From contig NZ_PDWL01000009.1 of assembly GCF_010093185.1 (NCBI RefSeq), positions 62,001 through 126,000 on the forward strand: a stretch of 64,000 nt of DNA. Direction: 5' to 3'. Below are positions 32,356-40,356 of the stretch, one piece after another (within the stretch, counting starts at the first letter, position 1; each line of letters opens with the position of its first letter). The notes beneath the pieces are model-generated. The model did not search any database, was not told the DNA's origin, and saw only the letters and a list, made by a program, of their open reading frames with translations. The DNA is from Pseudoxanthomonas jiangsuensis (GTDB lineage Bacteria; Pseudomonadota; Gammaproteobacteria; Xanthomonadales; Xanthomonadaceae). Both the position numbers and the translations under genes were made by a program.

Positions 32356-32601
32356 ATGAGCGATCTGCCGAAGTACACACTGACCAAAAACGAAAGCAAG
32401 GACCGCTGGGACCTCAAGAACGACGACACCGGGCGCACCAAGGCATCATTCGACACCAAAGCCGATGCGACCAAGGGCGGCGCCTTGAGCGACGTCCTCG
32501 GTGACAAAGGTGGTTCGGTCAAGATCCAGAAGGAAGATGGTCGCTATCAGGAAGAGCGCACCTACCCGCGGAGTAGCGACCCTCGAGGCTCCAAGGGGTA
32601 A
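32356..32601 (+). CDS. DUF2188 protein
   Basis: 81 residues matching the DUF2188 layout: a strand, WDLKNDDTGRTKASFDTKAD, a helix, then GSVKIQKEDGRYQEERTY. Function unknown. The 181 bases before it show no gene. RBS GCAGGAG lies 13 bases upstream of the ATG, rather far. Confidence 0.75.
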   Translation: MSDLPKYTLTKNESKDRWDLKNDDTGRTKASFDTKADATKGGALSDVLGDKGGSVKIQKEDGRYQEERTYPRSSDPRGSKG

Positions 32602-32725
32602 GTAGTTTCTGACACTTCTTAGGGGCAAATCCTGAGGGCACGGCGCGGTCCGCCGCTGGATAGTGGCCTAGCCAGCACCGCGCGGCGCCGACCCTTGGAG
32701 TCCAGGCACCCTCACCCCGTGCGCG

Positions 32726-32750
32726 CCCCGTCGATTCCCCCTCGACGGGG
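32726..32750. terminator. Hairpin between convergent genes (possible terminator)
   Basis: CCCCGTCGA and TCGACGGGG form a perfect 9-base stem around a 7-base loop, lying between the rightward DUF2188 gene and the leftward glycosylase gene. No T-run on either side, so it could act only with Rho or as an RNA stabiliser. Confidence 0.4.
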
Positions 32751-32762
32751 CAGCTGGCTCCG

Positions 32763-33383
32763 TTAGCGCCGGGCCCGTGACCCTCGTGCCGAGACGTGGG
32801 GGTGTTCCGGTACATGCCAGCGCCAGGGAAACTCCGTGGCCCGGCTGATGCCTACTCGCGGACCGACGGCGGGCGCGGTCGGAGGAGGAACCCCGTCGCT
32901 CACGATGCCAATGCCGCGATCCCGGGTGACGATGTCGGCGCCGTCCAGCGCCCGCGTGATGCCGAACGCCTGGGAAAGGCGGCCGGGCCCGCTGGCCAGG
33001 TCGCGATCGCGTCGGGCGGCAGGACGAGCGGCCCGCATTGCCTCGATCCCGGCGAGCGGCTCGGCGGCTCGCAGCAGAACGCCCCAGCCTTCGCCCTCCG
33101 GCCCGCACACGGCGTTCGAGCCCCAGTGCATGCCGTAGGTGAAGTAGACGTACAGGTGGCCAGCCGGGCCGAACATGGTCGCCGTCCGCGCGGTGCGGCC
33201 GCGATAGGAGTGGGCGGCCGGGTCCCCGCTGCCGGCGTAGGCCTCGACCTCCACGATGCGCGCGGCGCGACCATCGTCCCGGACCAGAATCTTGTTCAGC
33301 AACTCGGGCGCGACGTCCACCGGGTGGCGCTGGTAGAACGCGCGGGGCAGGGGAGCCCAGAGCTCAGCCGTTGACGCCGGCAC
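32763..33383 (-). CDS. AAG-type (3-methyladenine/alkyladenine) DNA glycosylase
   Basis: 206 residues from a GTG start with AGGAGA upstream. The AAG/MPG fold is plain: FYQRHPVDVAPELLNK, IVEVEAYAG with the catalytic Glu, AAHSYRGRTARTATMFGP, HLYVYFTYGMHWGSN and GVLLRAAEPL. The enzyme flips out alkylated or deaminated purines and leaves an abasic site. It is the last gene of a leftward three-gene unit headed by an abasic-site-binding SRAP protein. It overlaps the 73-residue gene by 20 bases. Confidence 0.9.
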   Translation of the reverse strand: MPASTAELWAPLPRAFYQRHPVDVAPELLNKILVRDDGRAARIVEVEAYAGSGDPAAHSYRGRTARTATMFGPAGHLYVYFTYGMHWGSNAVCGPEGEGWGVLLRAAEPLAGIEAMRAARPAARRDRDLASGPGRLSQAFGITRALDGADIVTRDRGIGIVSDGVPPPTAPAVGPRVGISRATEFPWRWHVPEHPHVSARGSRARR

Positions 33384-33585
33384 GCTCCACCATCTCCTGG
33401 AGCCGATCCAGGACGTAGGCCTGGTCCTCGGGCGCCGCGTCGCCGCACAGCCGATCGGTGCGGTCCTCGAACGCGCGGAAGAACGTGTCCATGTTCCGCT
33501 GCAGGGCCGGCAGCTCGGCCCTGATCTGCTCGAGGCGTAGTTCGATTTCGGCCCGGGTGAGGGCTGCGGGTTCGGGGGTGGCCAT
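33364..33585 (-). CDS. Small helical protein between SRAP and AAG genes
   Basis: 73 residues, predicted as two or three long helices (AEIELRLEQIRAELPALQ; DTFFRAFEDRTDRL; YVLDRLQEMVERAGV). No family recognised. Sits 45 bases after the SRAP gene and overlaps the glycosylase start, so all three are probably co-expressed. Confidence 0.65.
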   Translation of the reverse strand: MATPEPAALTRAEIELRLEQIRAELPALQRNMDTFFRAFEDRTDRLCGDAAPEDQAYVLDRLQEMVERAGVNG

Positions 33586-33630
33586 GCCGATAGGGTCCGC
33601 CTGGCGGTGTCGTCGTGGCGTGGACTCGCC

Positions 33631-34563
33631 TCAGGCGGCCTGGCGGTGCTCGTAGTACGGGTGCCGCTTGTCGTCGAAGATGCGGTAGAGGCTGGCGAGG
33701 TCGCCGGGCGTGGGGTTGAGCCAGGCGTCGAGTTGCTCGGGCTTGATGTTGATGATGGTGCGGTCGTGGCCGGCGGCGGCCACTTCGGGCTCCGGGTCGT
33801 CGGTGATGGCGGCGAAGCTGAGCAGGTCCGGCTCCTTGCCGGCCGGGTCGGTCCAGTGGGACCAGAGGCAGGCCACCAGCATGGGCTCGCCAGTGCGTGG
33901 TTCGAACTCCAGGATTCGGTTTTCACCGTCGATCTCGACGTGCTCGTAGAACCGGTCGGCGACCATGATTCCGTGGCTAACCCCGAACTGGCCGGCCCAG
34001 AAGCCCTCCAGGTTGTCCCGCCTCGCGTTGTAGGTCCCGGGGTACTTCCTGTCGTACAGGGCCGGCTTACCGCAGGGGCGGCACTGGTAGCGCATGGGCT
34101 TCAGCACGCGCTGGCCGTTCTCCCAGACCATCACCGGGCAGTACATGCCGGGGTAGATGCGGCTGTCCTCGGGCACCAGCTCGGGCCGCTTCAGTGCGTC
34201 CAGGCGCCGGCGCGCGGCCTTGCCCTTGTTCGTGCCGATGCGCACGTCCTCTTGGGCCTTCTTCGTCACCTTCACCTGCAGGGCGCGCTGGGCATCGCCG
34301 ACGCGCCGGCGCAAGGCGAAGAGCTCCTCCTCCAGAGCCGCTATCGCGGCCGCCTCGGCCTGCTCGAGGTTCTCCCGCAGGTCGGGCGGGCCGATCGCCT
34401 TCAGTTCCCGGAGGGTGGCGCGCGGGGCCATTCCGACCGCCTTGAGCGGGCTCCGGCCTTGGTCCCACCAGAACGTCTTGATGTATTGGTTCAGGTCCAT
34501 GACGGCCCCGAACTCGCGCTGGAACTGCTTCCACTCGGCGTGGACTTGGGCGGAATAGCACAT
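33631..34563 (-). CDS. SRAP-family abasic-site-binding protein (YedK/HMCES-like)
   Basis: 310 residues. After Met removal the N-terminus would be the catalytic Cys2 (MCYSAQ). Other SRAP residues are present: Asn179 in YNARRDNL, Glu207 in RFYEHVE and His266 in AGHDRTIINI. The family forms a stable thiazolidine link to abasic sites in single-stranded DNA and shields them. It is about 90 residues longer than E. coli YedK because of a charged coiled-coil insert (about 60-135) and a CxxC pair (161-164). The start after position 34,563 is forced by the need for Cys2. Confidence 0.9.
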   Translation of the reverse strand: MCYSAQVHAEWKQFQREFGAVMDLNQYIKTFWWDQGRSPLKAVGMAPRATLRELKAIGPPDLRENLEQAEAAAIAALEEELFALRRRVGDAQRALQVKVTKKAQEDVRIGTNKGKAARRRLDALKRPELVPEDSRIYPGMYCPVMVWENGQRVLKPMRYQCRPCGKPALYDRKYPGTYNARRDNLEGFWAGQFGVSHGIMVADRFYEHVEIDGENRILEFEPRTGEPMLVACLWSHWTDPAGKEPDLLSFAAITDDPEPEVAAAGHDRTIINIKPEQLDAWLNPTPGDLASLYRIFDDKRHPYYEHRQAA

Positions 34564-34626
34564 GGGGCGGAGGGTACACCGGGGCCCGTCTCGGGGCGTG
34601 AGATCCTGACGCCCCATGCTGGGCAC

Positions 34627-34812
34627 ATGAACAGGTTAGAGAAGACTCGCGAGCTCGAGCAGCAGGCACTGGAACTGGAGCTGGACGTCGGCGGGGACTG
34701 GCGGGACCGGGCGCGCCGGTGTGCGTCAGCGACGGCGCTGCGCCGGCGGGCGGCCGCGCTTCGGGGCGGCCGGCCGGCGTTCGTGCCGGACTGGACCGAG
34801 GCGGCGGCGTAG
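34627..34812 (+). CDS. Small charged ORF divergent from SRAP gene
   Basis: 61 residues: an acidic helix (LEKTRELEQQALELELD) then an Arg-rich helix (WRDRARRCASATALRRRAAA). Divergent from the SRAP gene with 63 bases between. No family recognised. Confidence 0.45.
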   Translation: MNRLEKTRELEQQALELELDVGGDWRDRARRCASATALRRRAAALRGGRPAFVPDWTEAAA

Positions 34813-34822
34813 CATCCCGAGC

Positions 34823-35122
34823 ATGCTCCCCGCCGACTTCACCTGGAAGCGCCGCTGCCACCTGTCCACCGTCGACGACGGGCTGCACCTGGACGGCGTT
34901 CCCGTGGCGTACCTCATAGACAAGGTCGACGGGGGGTGGTTCGCCGTGCTGGAGATGCAGCGCGACCCCTTGTCCAAGCGCCCCCGCCGCGACTGCAGCA
35001 GCCTCGAAGCAGGCCGGCGCGGCTGCGAGCTATGGGCGACCCGGCACGAGGAGCGGCTGCGGCGCGAGGTCGCCGAGAAGATCGCGACCATGCCTTGGAA
35101 CAACTGGAGGGGCGGCGGGTAG
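34823..35122 (+). CDS. Hypothetical cargo protein, 99 aa
   Basis: 99 residues. Beta-rich N-terminal part (HLSTVDDGLHLDGVPVAYLI; GGWFAVLEMQRDP) and a C-terminal helix. Starts 10 bases after the previous stop. No family recognised. The 168 bases that follow show no gene or clear signal. Confidence 0.6.
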   Translation: MLPADFTWKRRCHLSTVDDGLHLDGVPVAYLIDKVDGGWFAVLEMQRDPLSKRPRRDCSSLEAGRRGCELWATRHEERLRREVAEKIATMPWNNWRGGG

Positions 35123-35290
35123 GGGCGGTTGATCGCCGGTGGCCGCGGCTCCGGCGTCAGGGCCTGCATGGACTGCCGTTTGGGCGGGCTCGGCTGCCAA
35201 GCCTCGGTAGAGCCGGCCCTAAAGCTCGCCTGAGGGATTCAGCATTGTAAAGGCCCCGCTGCTAGTATGCGGCCCAAAGGGGGGCGGCAC

Positions 35291-36721
35291 ATGACGCGGA
35301 AGGCATTCAAGCTCGTACCGGCGGTCCCGTTGGGCAAGCTGGAACTCGATACAAAGAATCCTCGCATCCGGGCAGGTCACGACGAGCCAGACTGCATTGC
35401 TCGGCTGCTGCGGAAGCCTAAGCAAATGCTAGCCCTAGCGAAGGACATCGCAGCGAGCGGACTATCCACGGCTCCCATTCTGGTCGAGCCGAAGGGTCGA
35501 AAGTACGTCGTGTGGGATGGGAACCGCCGCATAACCGCCTTGAAATTGCTGAACAATCCGGCGCTGGCGGGCAAGCCAGCAATCGCATCCCAATTTGCCG
35601 CCGTCGCGGCGTCTGCAGCCGTACCCATCCCGAAGTCGGTAGACGTTCTCTCTTCGACGAAGAAGGACGCGCTCCTCAAGGAAGTGTTCGCCCGCCATGC
35701 CGGCGGCCAGGACGGTGCCGGGCAGCTGACGTGGGACACCTTGTTGCGGACGATTTTCTTGCTGGGGCACCAGGCACAGTCTGATTATCGCCTAGCTGGC
35801 CTGCTGTTGATGTGGGCGGAGGACCAGGGCATCGATGTAGATGACCAGTTTCCGATATCCACGATCCATCGCTTTCTGAACAAGAAGCGTCTCGAGCGCC
35901 TTGGCTTCAAAGACTTGGGTAAATCGATCGAGCTCGCCATCCCTGAAGATGCTGCCGTGCGCGTCGTTGAGCGAATTGTCCATGACTTCGCTCCCGGCGG
36001 GTCGAGGGACGTTAACGACGTTTTCGAAGAAGACGCTCAGAACCGCTACATCGACGAGGTATTGAGGGACGCAGGCCTCCTCGCGCCGGAGCCGACTAGC
36101 ACTGGCGGAGCGGGCAAAGGAGCGGGCGGCGACGGCGGCCGCCAGCAAAAGCCGGATGAGCGCCCGGGCGATACGGCTCGCGGCGGAGAGTCCGATGATG
36201 GTGGCTCGGAGGAGGACGAGGGGGAGTCCAAGCCGCCGAAGCGCGGCCGCGCCACTGTGAAGGCGGACTACGACCGAAAGTCCGTGGTCCGACCGCGCTT
36301 CAAGCCGGACTTCCCGGAGAACTATTGGAAGGCGCGCGAGGTCCTTCGAGAGCTTCGGCAGATCGAAACCGGAAAGAGCCCGATAGCTGCCGCCTCGCTA
36401 TTTCGGGTCTTCTTCGAACTCAGCACGCGTGCTTATACGAAGCGCCATCAGCTCCCGGAGGTGCGGGAGACGCACAAGAACGCCCTCACGTGCCTGCGTC
36501 ACATGCGGGCGCATGGCCGCCTAAGCGCGGGTGAGCATGACGCTGCACTTCGCCGCTTCCGTGAGAAGTCGCAGGCCGACATGCTGCTCCAGTACGCAAC
36601 CCTGAACGACTACATGCACTCCTTCCAGCACATGCCGGACCGCCAATCTCTGCATGTACTTTGGACTGAAATCGAACCATATCTTGAGGCGTGCTGGGAT
36701 GACGCTAGGCGGCCTCGATAA
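35291..36721 (+). CDS. ParB-fold protein paired with an adenine methylase
   Basis: 476 residues. Residues 10-90 form a ParB/Srx-like domain: VPLGKLELDTKNPRI, then VWDGNRRITALKL with the DGNRR box at 76-80 in place of GERR. The middle (145-260) is helical. Residues 265-320 are an acidic Gly-rich linker. The C-terminal 130 residues are helical, with LFRVFFELSTRAY and LNDYMHSFQHM, recalling HEPN-like RNase or Abi domains only loosely. GC content is lower than in the phage core. It converges with, and overlaps by 17 bases, the D12 methylase. Likely prophage cargo with a defence role, by inference. Confidence 0.75.
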   Translation: MTRKAFKLVPAVPLGKLELDTKNPRIRAGHDEPDCIARLLRKPKQMLALAKDIAASGLSTAPILVEPKGRKYVVWDGNRRITALKLLNNPALAGKPAIASQFAAVAASAAVPIPKSVDVLSSTKKDALLKEVFARHAGGQDGAGQLTWDTLLRTIFLLGHQAQSDYRLAGLLLMWAEDQGIDVDDQFPISTIHRFLNKKRLERLGFKDLGKSIELAIPEDAAVRVVERIVHDFAPGGSRDVNDVFEEDAQNRYIDEVLRDAGLLAPEPTSTGGAGKGAGGDGGRQQKPDERPGDTARGGESDDGGSEEDEGESKPPKRGRATVKADYDRKSVVRPRFKPDFPENYWKAREVLRELRQIETGKSPIAAASLFRVFFELSTRAYTKRHQLPEVRETHKNALTCLRHMRAHGRLSAGEHDAALRRFREKSQADMLLQYATLNDYMHSFQHMPDRQSLHVLWTEIEPYLEACWDDARRPR

Positions 36722-37607
36722 CGGGGCGCATGGAGCCGGCAAGCCCAGGCACTTTCATGCCCTTGGCGAAGTAGATTAACTCGCGCCCGCGCGTGCGCTC
36801 CTGAGCCGTGTAGTTGAGCGTGTAGGTCAGCCCAGGGTAACCCCGATACAGGCGCTCGATCTCGGGGTGCGCGTCATATGACAGCATCCAGCGAGCGCGT
36901 GGCGGGAGCGTCTTGAGCGTGCCGGCCAGCAGACGGTGGTCCTGCTCCTCATAGAAGTTCAGGTAGAGGTCTTGGCCCTTCTGAAAGTAGGGTGGATCGA
37001 GATAGAAAAAATTCAGTTCAGCAATGCGAGAGGCCAAGCGTTTTATGAGGCGCCTCGCGTCCTCATGATGCAGATGAATGTGCGCGCGGCGGTCCGCAAT
37101 GGTGCGAATTCGTCGAGACAAATCCGCCTTGTTGAATCTGGCGTCGATCTTCCATCTGCCGGTTTGGTCCTTTCCGCCGATGACGCCGGCGTTGAGGATT
37201 CCGGACCGGTTCGTCCGATTCAGAAAAAAGGTAGCAAATCCTAGCTCGAGGGGCGGCACATCCTCCCCCGCAAGGACGGCCTGCATACGGCGCCACGTGT
37301 CGATATTGACGGGCGTGTCGTTCACCAGCGCCAAGAGCCCATCGGTCTGTTCGAGCAGGGCGTGCCAGAAGGCGTGCACCTCCGGGCTGAGGTCGTTTAT
37401 GTGAATGCGCTTTGCGTGCCCGGACAGCAAGAGGGAAATCGCCACGGCTGCTCCGCCGGCGTATGGCTCGACGTACGTACCTCCACAGACCCCGTTCAGC
37501 TCCATGGCCGAAGCCACGTAGCGCGCCAGCTTTCCTTTTCCCCCTGGATACCGCAGAGGCGTATGGAAGCTGTGGTCCATTGAGCGGTCGCGCTGGCCCC
37601 TAGTCAT
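36705..37607 (-). CDS. D12-class N6-adenine DNA methyltransferase (Dam-like)
   Basis: 300 residues. Motif X/I region PLRYPGGKGKLARY (17-30), SAM-binding YVEPYAGGAAVA (45-56), and the catalytic DPPYF (204-208) in the order of the MT-A70-unrelated alpha class that includes Dam and DpnM. It transfers methyl from SAM to N6 of adenine. The start at 37607 follows AGGGGA. It is the gene nearest to attR and converges with the ParB-fold gene. Target sequence unknown; it is not near a recognisable restriction endonuclease unless the ParB-fold protein plays that part. Confidence 0.9.
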   Translation of the reverse strand: MTRGQRDRSMDHSFHTPLRYPGGKGKLARYVASAMELNGVCGGTYVEPYAGGAAVAISLLLSGHAKRIHINDLSPEVHAFWHALLEQTDGLLALVNDTPVNIDTWRRMQAVLAGEDVPPLELGFATFFLNRTNRSGILNAGVIGGKDQTGRWKIDARFNKADLSRRIRTIADRRAHIHLHHEDARRLIKRLASRIAELNFFYLDPPYFQKGQDLYLNFYEEQDHRLLAGTLKTLPPRARWMLSYDAHPEIERLYRGYPGLTYTLNYTAQERTRGRELIYFAKGMKVPGLAGSMRPVIEAA

Positions 37608-37793
37608 GTAGTCCCCTGGTCGCGGCGGAAGTATAGATTCGAGTGGGCCATGTTGCGGAGTACCCCGGACCGGCGCAGCCTCCAAGGGCTGGGCCCCGAT
37701 TGCTTAACAATGGCTTGCAGACAAGGGGCTCAAGCATCTAGAATGGGCGACCTTAGCGGATCAGGATCCGCACGGGCTCCGGCAGATAGAGCC

Positions 37794-37814
37794 CGAATCC
37801 TGCCCCCGCTACCA
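37794..37814 (+). other. attR: displaced tRNA 3' end
   Basis: A 21-base stretch reading like the T-loop to CCA end of a tRNA (GAATCC, acceptor CCCCGCT, discriminator A, CCA). The 55 bases before it do not fold as a tRNA, so this is only a 3' fragment. A phage integrating in a tRNA 3' end leaves such a piece at the far end and an intact tRNA on the integrase side. The acceptor suggests an AGCGGGG or GGCGGGG 5' end, as in some elongator tRNA-Met genes; identity is inference. An inverted repeat CGGGCTC/GAGCCCG (37774-37796) overlaps its start. Confidence 0.75.
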
Positions 37815-38036
37815 TGTTTCGAGGTTGTGTTTTTCCCTGGATTCCAGGGAATTCCGGATCCTCAAGACTGGGCTTGCAACGGCGCATGTTCCCGCCGTTG
37901 CGCCGATTCCAGCACCATCGGATGAGAAGCCCGGAAGGGCCTCTCGATCGACAAGAGGCCCGGATGGGCCTCTTGTCGTTTCCGGGGCCGCAATTTGCAG
38001 TCCGGTCCGTTCACCGCGTTGGAGTAGCCGCGTTAC
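37815..38036. other. Host intergenic region before rimP with several hairpins
   Basis: No gene is seen. A perfect 8-base stem TTCCCTGG/CCAGGGAA lies at 37833-37851, another (CAACGGCG/CGCCGTTG) at 37877-37900, an imperfect one at 37924-37945 and a 13-base one at 37949-37978. The last two have similar sequence and could fold in alternative ways. This would be the leader or terminator zone after the original host tRNA. Confidence 0.6.
37949..37980 (+). terminator. Strong hairpin ahead of rimP
   Basis: CGACAAGAGGCCC pairs perfectly with GGGCCTCTTGTCG around a GGAT loop, followed by only TTT then CC. It is a likely terminator or attenuator for the tRNA transcript that once preceded rimP, or a processing hairpin. 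Confidence 0.6.
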
Positions 38037-38639
38037 ATGAGCGAGAAGACCAGCGAAATCGCACAGCTGCTGGCCCCGACCGTCGCGTCGCTGGGCCTGG
38101 AACTGCTGGGCATCGAGTACCTGCCGGCTCCCGGCGGCGCGACCCTGCGCCTGTACATCGACGTCCCCGCGGCCGAAGGTGAGGGCGAGGCCGCGCGTAC
38201 CGTCACCATCGAGGACTGCGAGTCGGTCAGCCGCGAGGTCTCGGCCCAGCTCGACGTGGCCGACCCGATCTCCGGCAATTACACCCTCGAGGTGTCCTCG
38301 CCGGGCCTGGACCGGCCGCTGTTCGGCGCCGCCCATTTCGCCCGGTTCGCCGGCGAGCAGGCCAAGGTCGCGCTGAAGCTGCCGCAGGACGGCCGCCGCC
38401 GCCTGCAGGGCCGGATCATGCGGGTCGAGGGCGACACCGTCGTGTTCGACCTGGACGGCGCCGAGTTCGCGGTCGCCGCCGACAACATCGACCGGGCGCG
38501 CCTGGTTCCCGACTGGGAAGCCCTGGGCCTGGCGCCCTCCAAGCATTCGCCTTTCAGGGGCAAGCCCGCGGGCAAGCCCGGCAAGGCCAGCAAGCATCCG
38601 TCCAACAAGCCGGCGGCCGGTGAGCCGCACGCGGAGTAA
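38037..38639 (+). CDS. rimP: Ribosome maturation factor RimP
   Basis: 200 residues. The family core is residues 1-160: [51 protein letters not shown] and [17 protein letters not shown]. It helps assemble the 30S subunit. A Lys/Pro/Gly-rich tail of about 35 residues extends beyond the usual 150-160. First gene of the rimP-nusA-infB block, 4 bases before nusA. Confidence 0.95.
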   Translation: MSEKTSEIAQLLAPTVASLGLELLGIEYLPAPGGATLRLYIDVPAAEGEGEAARTVTIEDCESVSREVSAQLDVADPISGNYTLEVSSPGLDRPLFGAAHFARFAGEQAKVALKLPQDGRRRLQGRIMRVEGDTVVFDLDGAEFAVAADNIDRARLVPDWEALGLAPSKHSPFRGKPAGKPGKASKHPSNKPAAGEPHAE

Positions 38640-38643
38640 AGAG

Positions 38644-40155
38644 ATGAGCAAGGAACTTCTTCTGGTGGTTGACGCGGTCGCCAACGAAAAGGGCGTGCCG
38701 CGCGACGTGATCTTCGAGGCGCTGGAGGCCGCGCTGGCCTCGGCGGCCAAGAAGCGCTACATCGACCAGGACGTGGTCGCGCGCGTGGCGATCGACCGCA
38801 AGGATGGCAGCTACGAGACCTTCCGCCGCTGGGAAGTGGTGGCCGACGACGTGGTCATGGAATCGCCGGATCGCCAGATCCGTCTGATGGACGCGGTCGA
38901 CGAGGCCGACGGCGTGGAGGTCGGCGACTTCATCGAGGAGCAGATCGAGAATCCGGAGTTCGGCCGCATCGCCGCCCAGGCCGCCAAGCAGGTGATCGTC
39001 CAGCGCGTGCGCGAGGCCGAGCGCCAGCAGGTCGTGGACGCCTGGAAGGACCGCGTCGGCGAGCTGGTCACCGGCGTGGTCAAGCGTGCCGAGCGCGGCA
39101 ACATCTACGTCGACCTGGGCGGCAATGCCGAGGCCTTCATCCCGAAGGACAAGGGCATCCCGCGCGACGTGCTGCGCACCGGCGACCGCGTGCGCGGCTA
39201 CCTGTTCGAGGTCCGCAGCGAGCCGCGCGGCCCGCAGCTGTTCATCAGCCGCGGCGCGCCGGAGTTCATGATCGAGCTGTTCAAGCTCGAGGTGCCGGAA
39301 GTGGGCCAGGGCCTGGTCGAGATCAAGGCCTGCGCCCGCGACCCGGGCGACCGCGCCAAGATCGCGGTGATCGCCCACGACACCCGCACCGACCCGATCG
39401 GCGCCTGCATCGGCATGCGCGGTTCGCGCGTGCAGGCGGTGAGCAACGAGCTCAACGGCGAGCGCGTGGACATCGTGCTGTGGAACGAGAACCCGGCCAA
39501 CTTCGTCATCAACGCGATGGCGCCGGCCGAGGTCCAGTCGATCATCGTCGACGAGGAAAAGCATTCGATGGACCTGGCCGTGGCCGAGGACCGCCTGGCC
39601 CAGGCGATCGGCAAGGGCGGCCAGAACGTGCGCCTGGCCAGCCGCCTGACCGGCTGGCAGCTCAACGTCATGACCCAGGACCAGGTCGCGGCCAAGTCCG
39701 AGGCCGAGCAGGCGGTGGCCCGCCAGCTGTTCCAGGACAAGCTGGAAGTGGACGAGGAAATCGCCGGGATCCTGGTGGCCGAGGGCTTCAGCACGGTCGA
39801 GGAGATCGCCTACGTGCCGGTCGGCGAGCTGCTGTCGGTGGAGGGCTTCGACGAGGACATCGTCGAGGAGCTGCGCGCCCGCGCCCGCGACGCCCTGCTC
39901 AACGACGCCCTGGCGGTGGAGGAGGAGCTGGACGAGCACCAGCCGGCCGAGGACCTGCTGGCGCTGGAGGGCATGGACGAGGAGACCGCGTTCGCCTTGG
40001 CCAGCCACGGCGTGCGCACCAGCGAGGACCTGTCCGACCTGGCCGCCGACGAGGTGGTGGAGTTCGGCATCGAGGGCCTGGACGAGGCCCGGGCGGCGGC
40101 GCTGATCCTGGCCGCCCGCGCCGAGGAAATCGCCCGTTTGGAGCGTGGCGCGTGA
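38644..40155 (+). CDS. nusA: Transcription termination/antitermination factor NusA
   Basis: 503 residues with all domains: N-terminal RNA-polymerase-binding (1-130), S1 (GELVTGVVKRAERGNIYVDL, about 137-200), two KH domains (IGACIGMRGSRVQAV; AIGKGGQNVRLASRL) and two acidic C-terminal repeats (about 360-495). It modulates pausing, termination and rRNA antitermination. The ATG at 38644 is chosen over an upstream in-frame Met inside rimP. Confidence 0.97.
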   Translation: MSKELLLVVDAVANEKGVPRDVIFEALEAALASAAKKRYIDQDVVARVAIDRKDGSYETFRRWEVVADDVVMESPDRQIRLMDAVDEADGVEVGDFIEEQIENPEFGRIAAQAAKQVIVQRVREAERQQVVDAWKDRVGELVTGVVKRAERGNIYVDLGGNAEAFIPKDKGIPRDVLRTGDRVRGYLFEVRSEPRGPQLFISRGAPEFMIELFKLEVPEVGQGLVEIKACARDPGDRAKIAVIAHDTRTDPIGACIGMRGSRVQAVSNELNGERVDIVLWNENPANFVINAMAPAEVQSIIVDEEKHSMDLAVAEDRLAQAIGKGGQNVRLASRLTGWQLNVMTQDQVAAKSEAEQAVARQLFQDKLEVDEEIAGILVAEGFSTVEEIAYVPVGELLSVEGFDEDIVEELRARARDALLNDALAVEEELDEHQPAEDLLALEGMDEETAFALASHGVRTSEDLSDLAADEVVEFGIEGLDEARAAALILAARAEEIARLERGA

Positions 40156-40268
40156 ACCGCGCCACCGGCCCGTCTGGAGCGCGGCGCGTGACCGCGCCCT
40201 GGATCCGCCTGGGACCGGGCGCGTGAGCGCCATGGCCGTTCGTCCGGAGTACGGCGCATGAGCCGGCG
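40133..40268 (+). repeat. Degenerate repeats of the nusA 3' end
   Basis: The last bases of nusA with its stop (40133-40163) recur with few changes at 40170-40199, and more loosely at 40238-40268, each around CGGCGCRTGA. They fill most of the 201-base nusA-infB gap. A TAGAAT at 40298-40303 has no matching -35. Confidence 0.65.
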
Positions 40269-40356
40269 ATGAACGCCGCCCTGCACCCGCCAGGGCTTAG
40301 AATCCGCGCTTCCCTTGCTCCTGGCGAGGGGGCGCCACCAAGAGCATAGGACTCGA

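Larger units (their letters stand above)
1..37814. mobile_element. Lambda-like siphovirus prophage, left end cut by window
   Basis: The region carries a repressor/Cro switch, replication, packaging, head, lysis and tail genes in one phage-like order, with most genes overlapping by 4 to 20 bases. The right boundary is set at a bare tRNA 3' end at 37794-37814, just before the host gene rimP. No integrase is seen, and none is expected on this side: an intact tRNA and the integrase should lie left of position 1. The order is early-left, repressor, cro, replication, packaging, head, lysis, tail, cargo. Structural genes appear intact, so the prophage could be functional, but this is inference. Confidence 0.95.

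Noticed and set aside
37739..37814. Complete tRNA gene ahead of rimP
   Set aside because: Only the last 21 bases fit a tRNA; acceptor 5' strand, D-arm and anticodon arm are missing. The stems upstream (GCGGATC/GATCCGC and CGGGCTC/GAGCCCG) do not fit tRNA spacing.
40275..40303. Promoter for infB with TAGAAT
   Set aside because: The -35 position reads GCCGCC; no reasonable match within allowed spacing.
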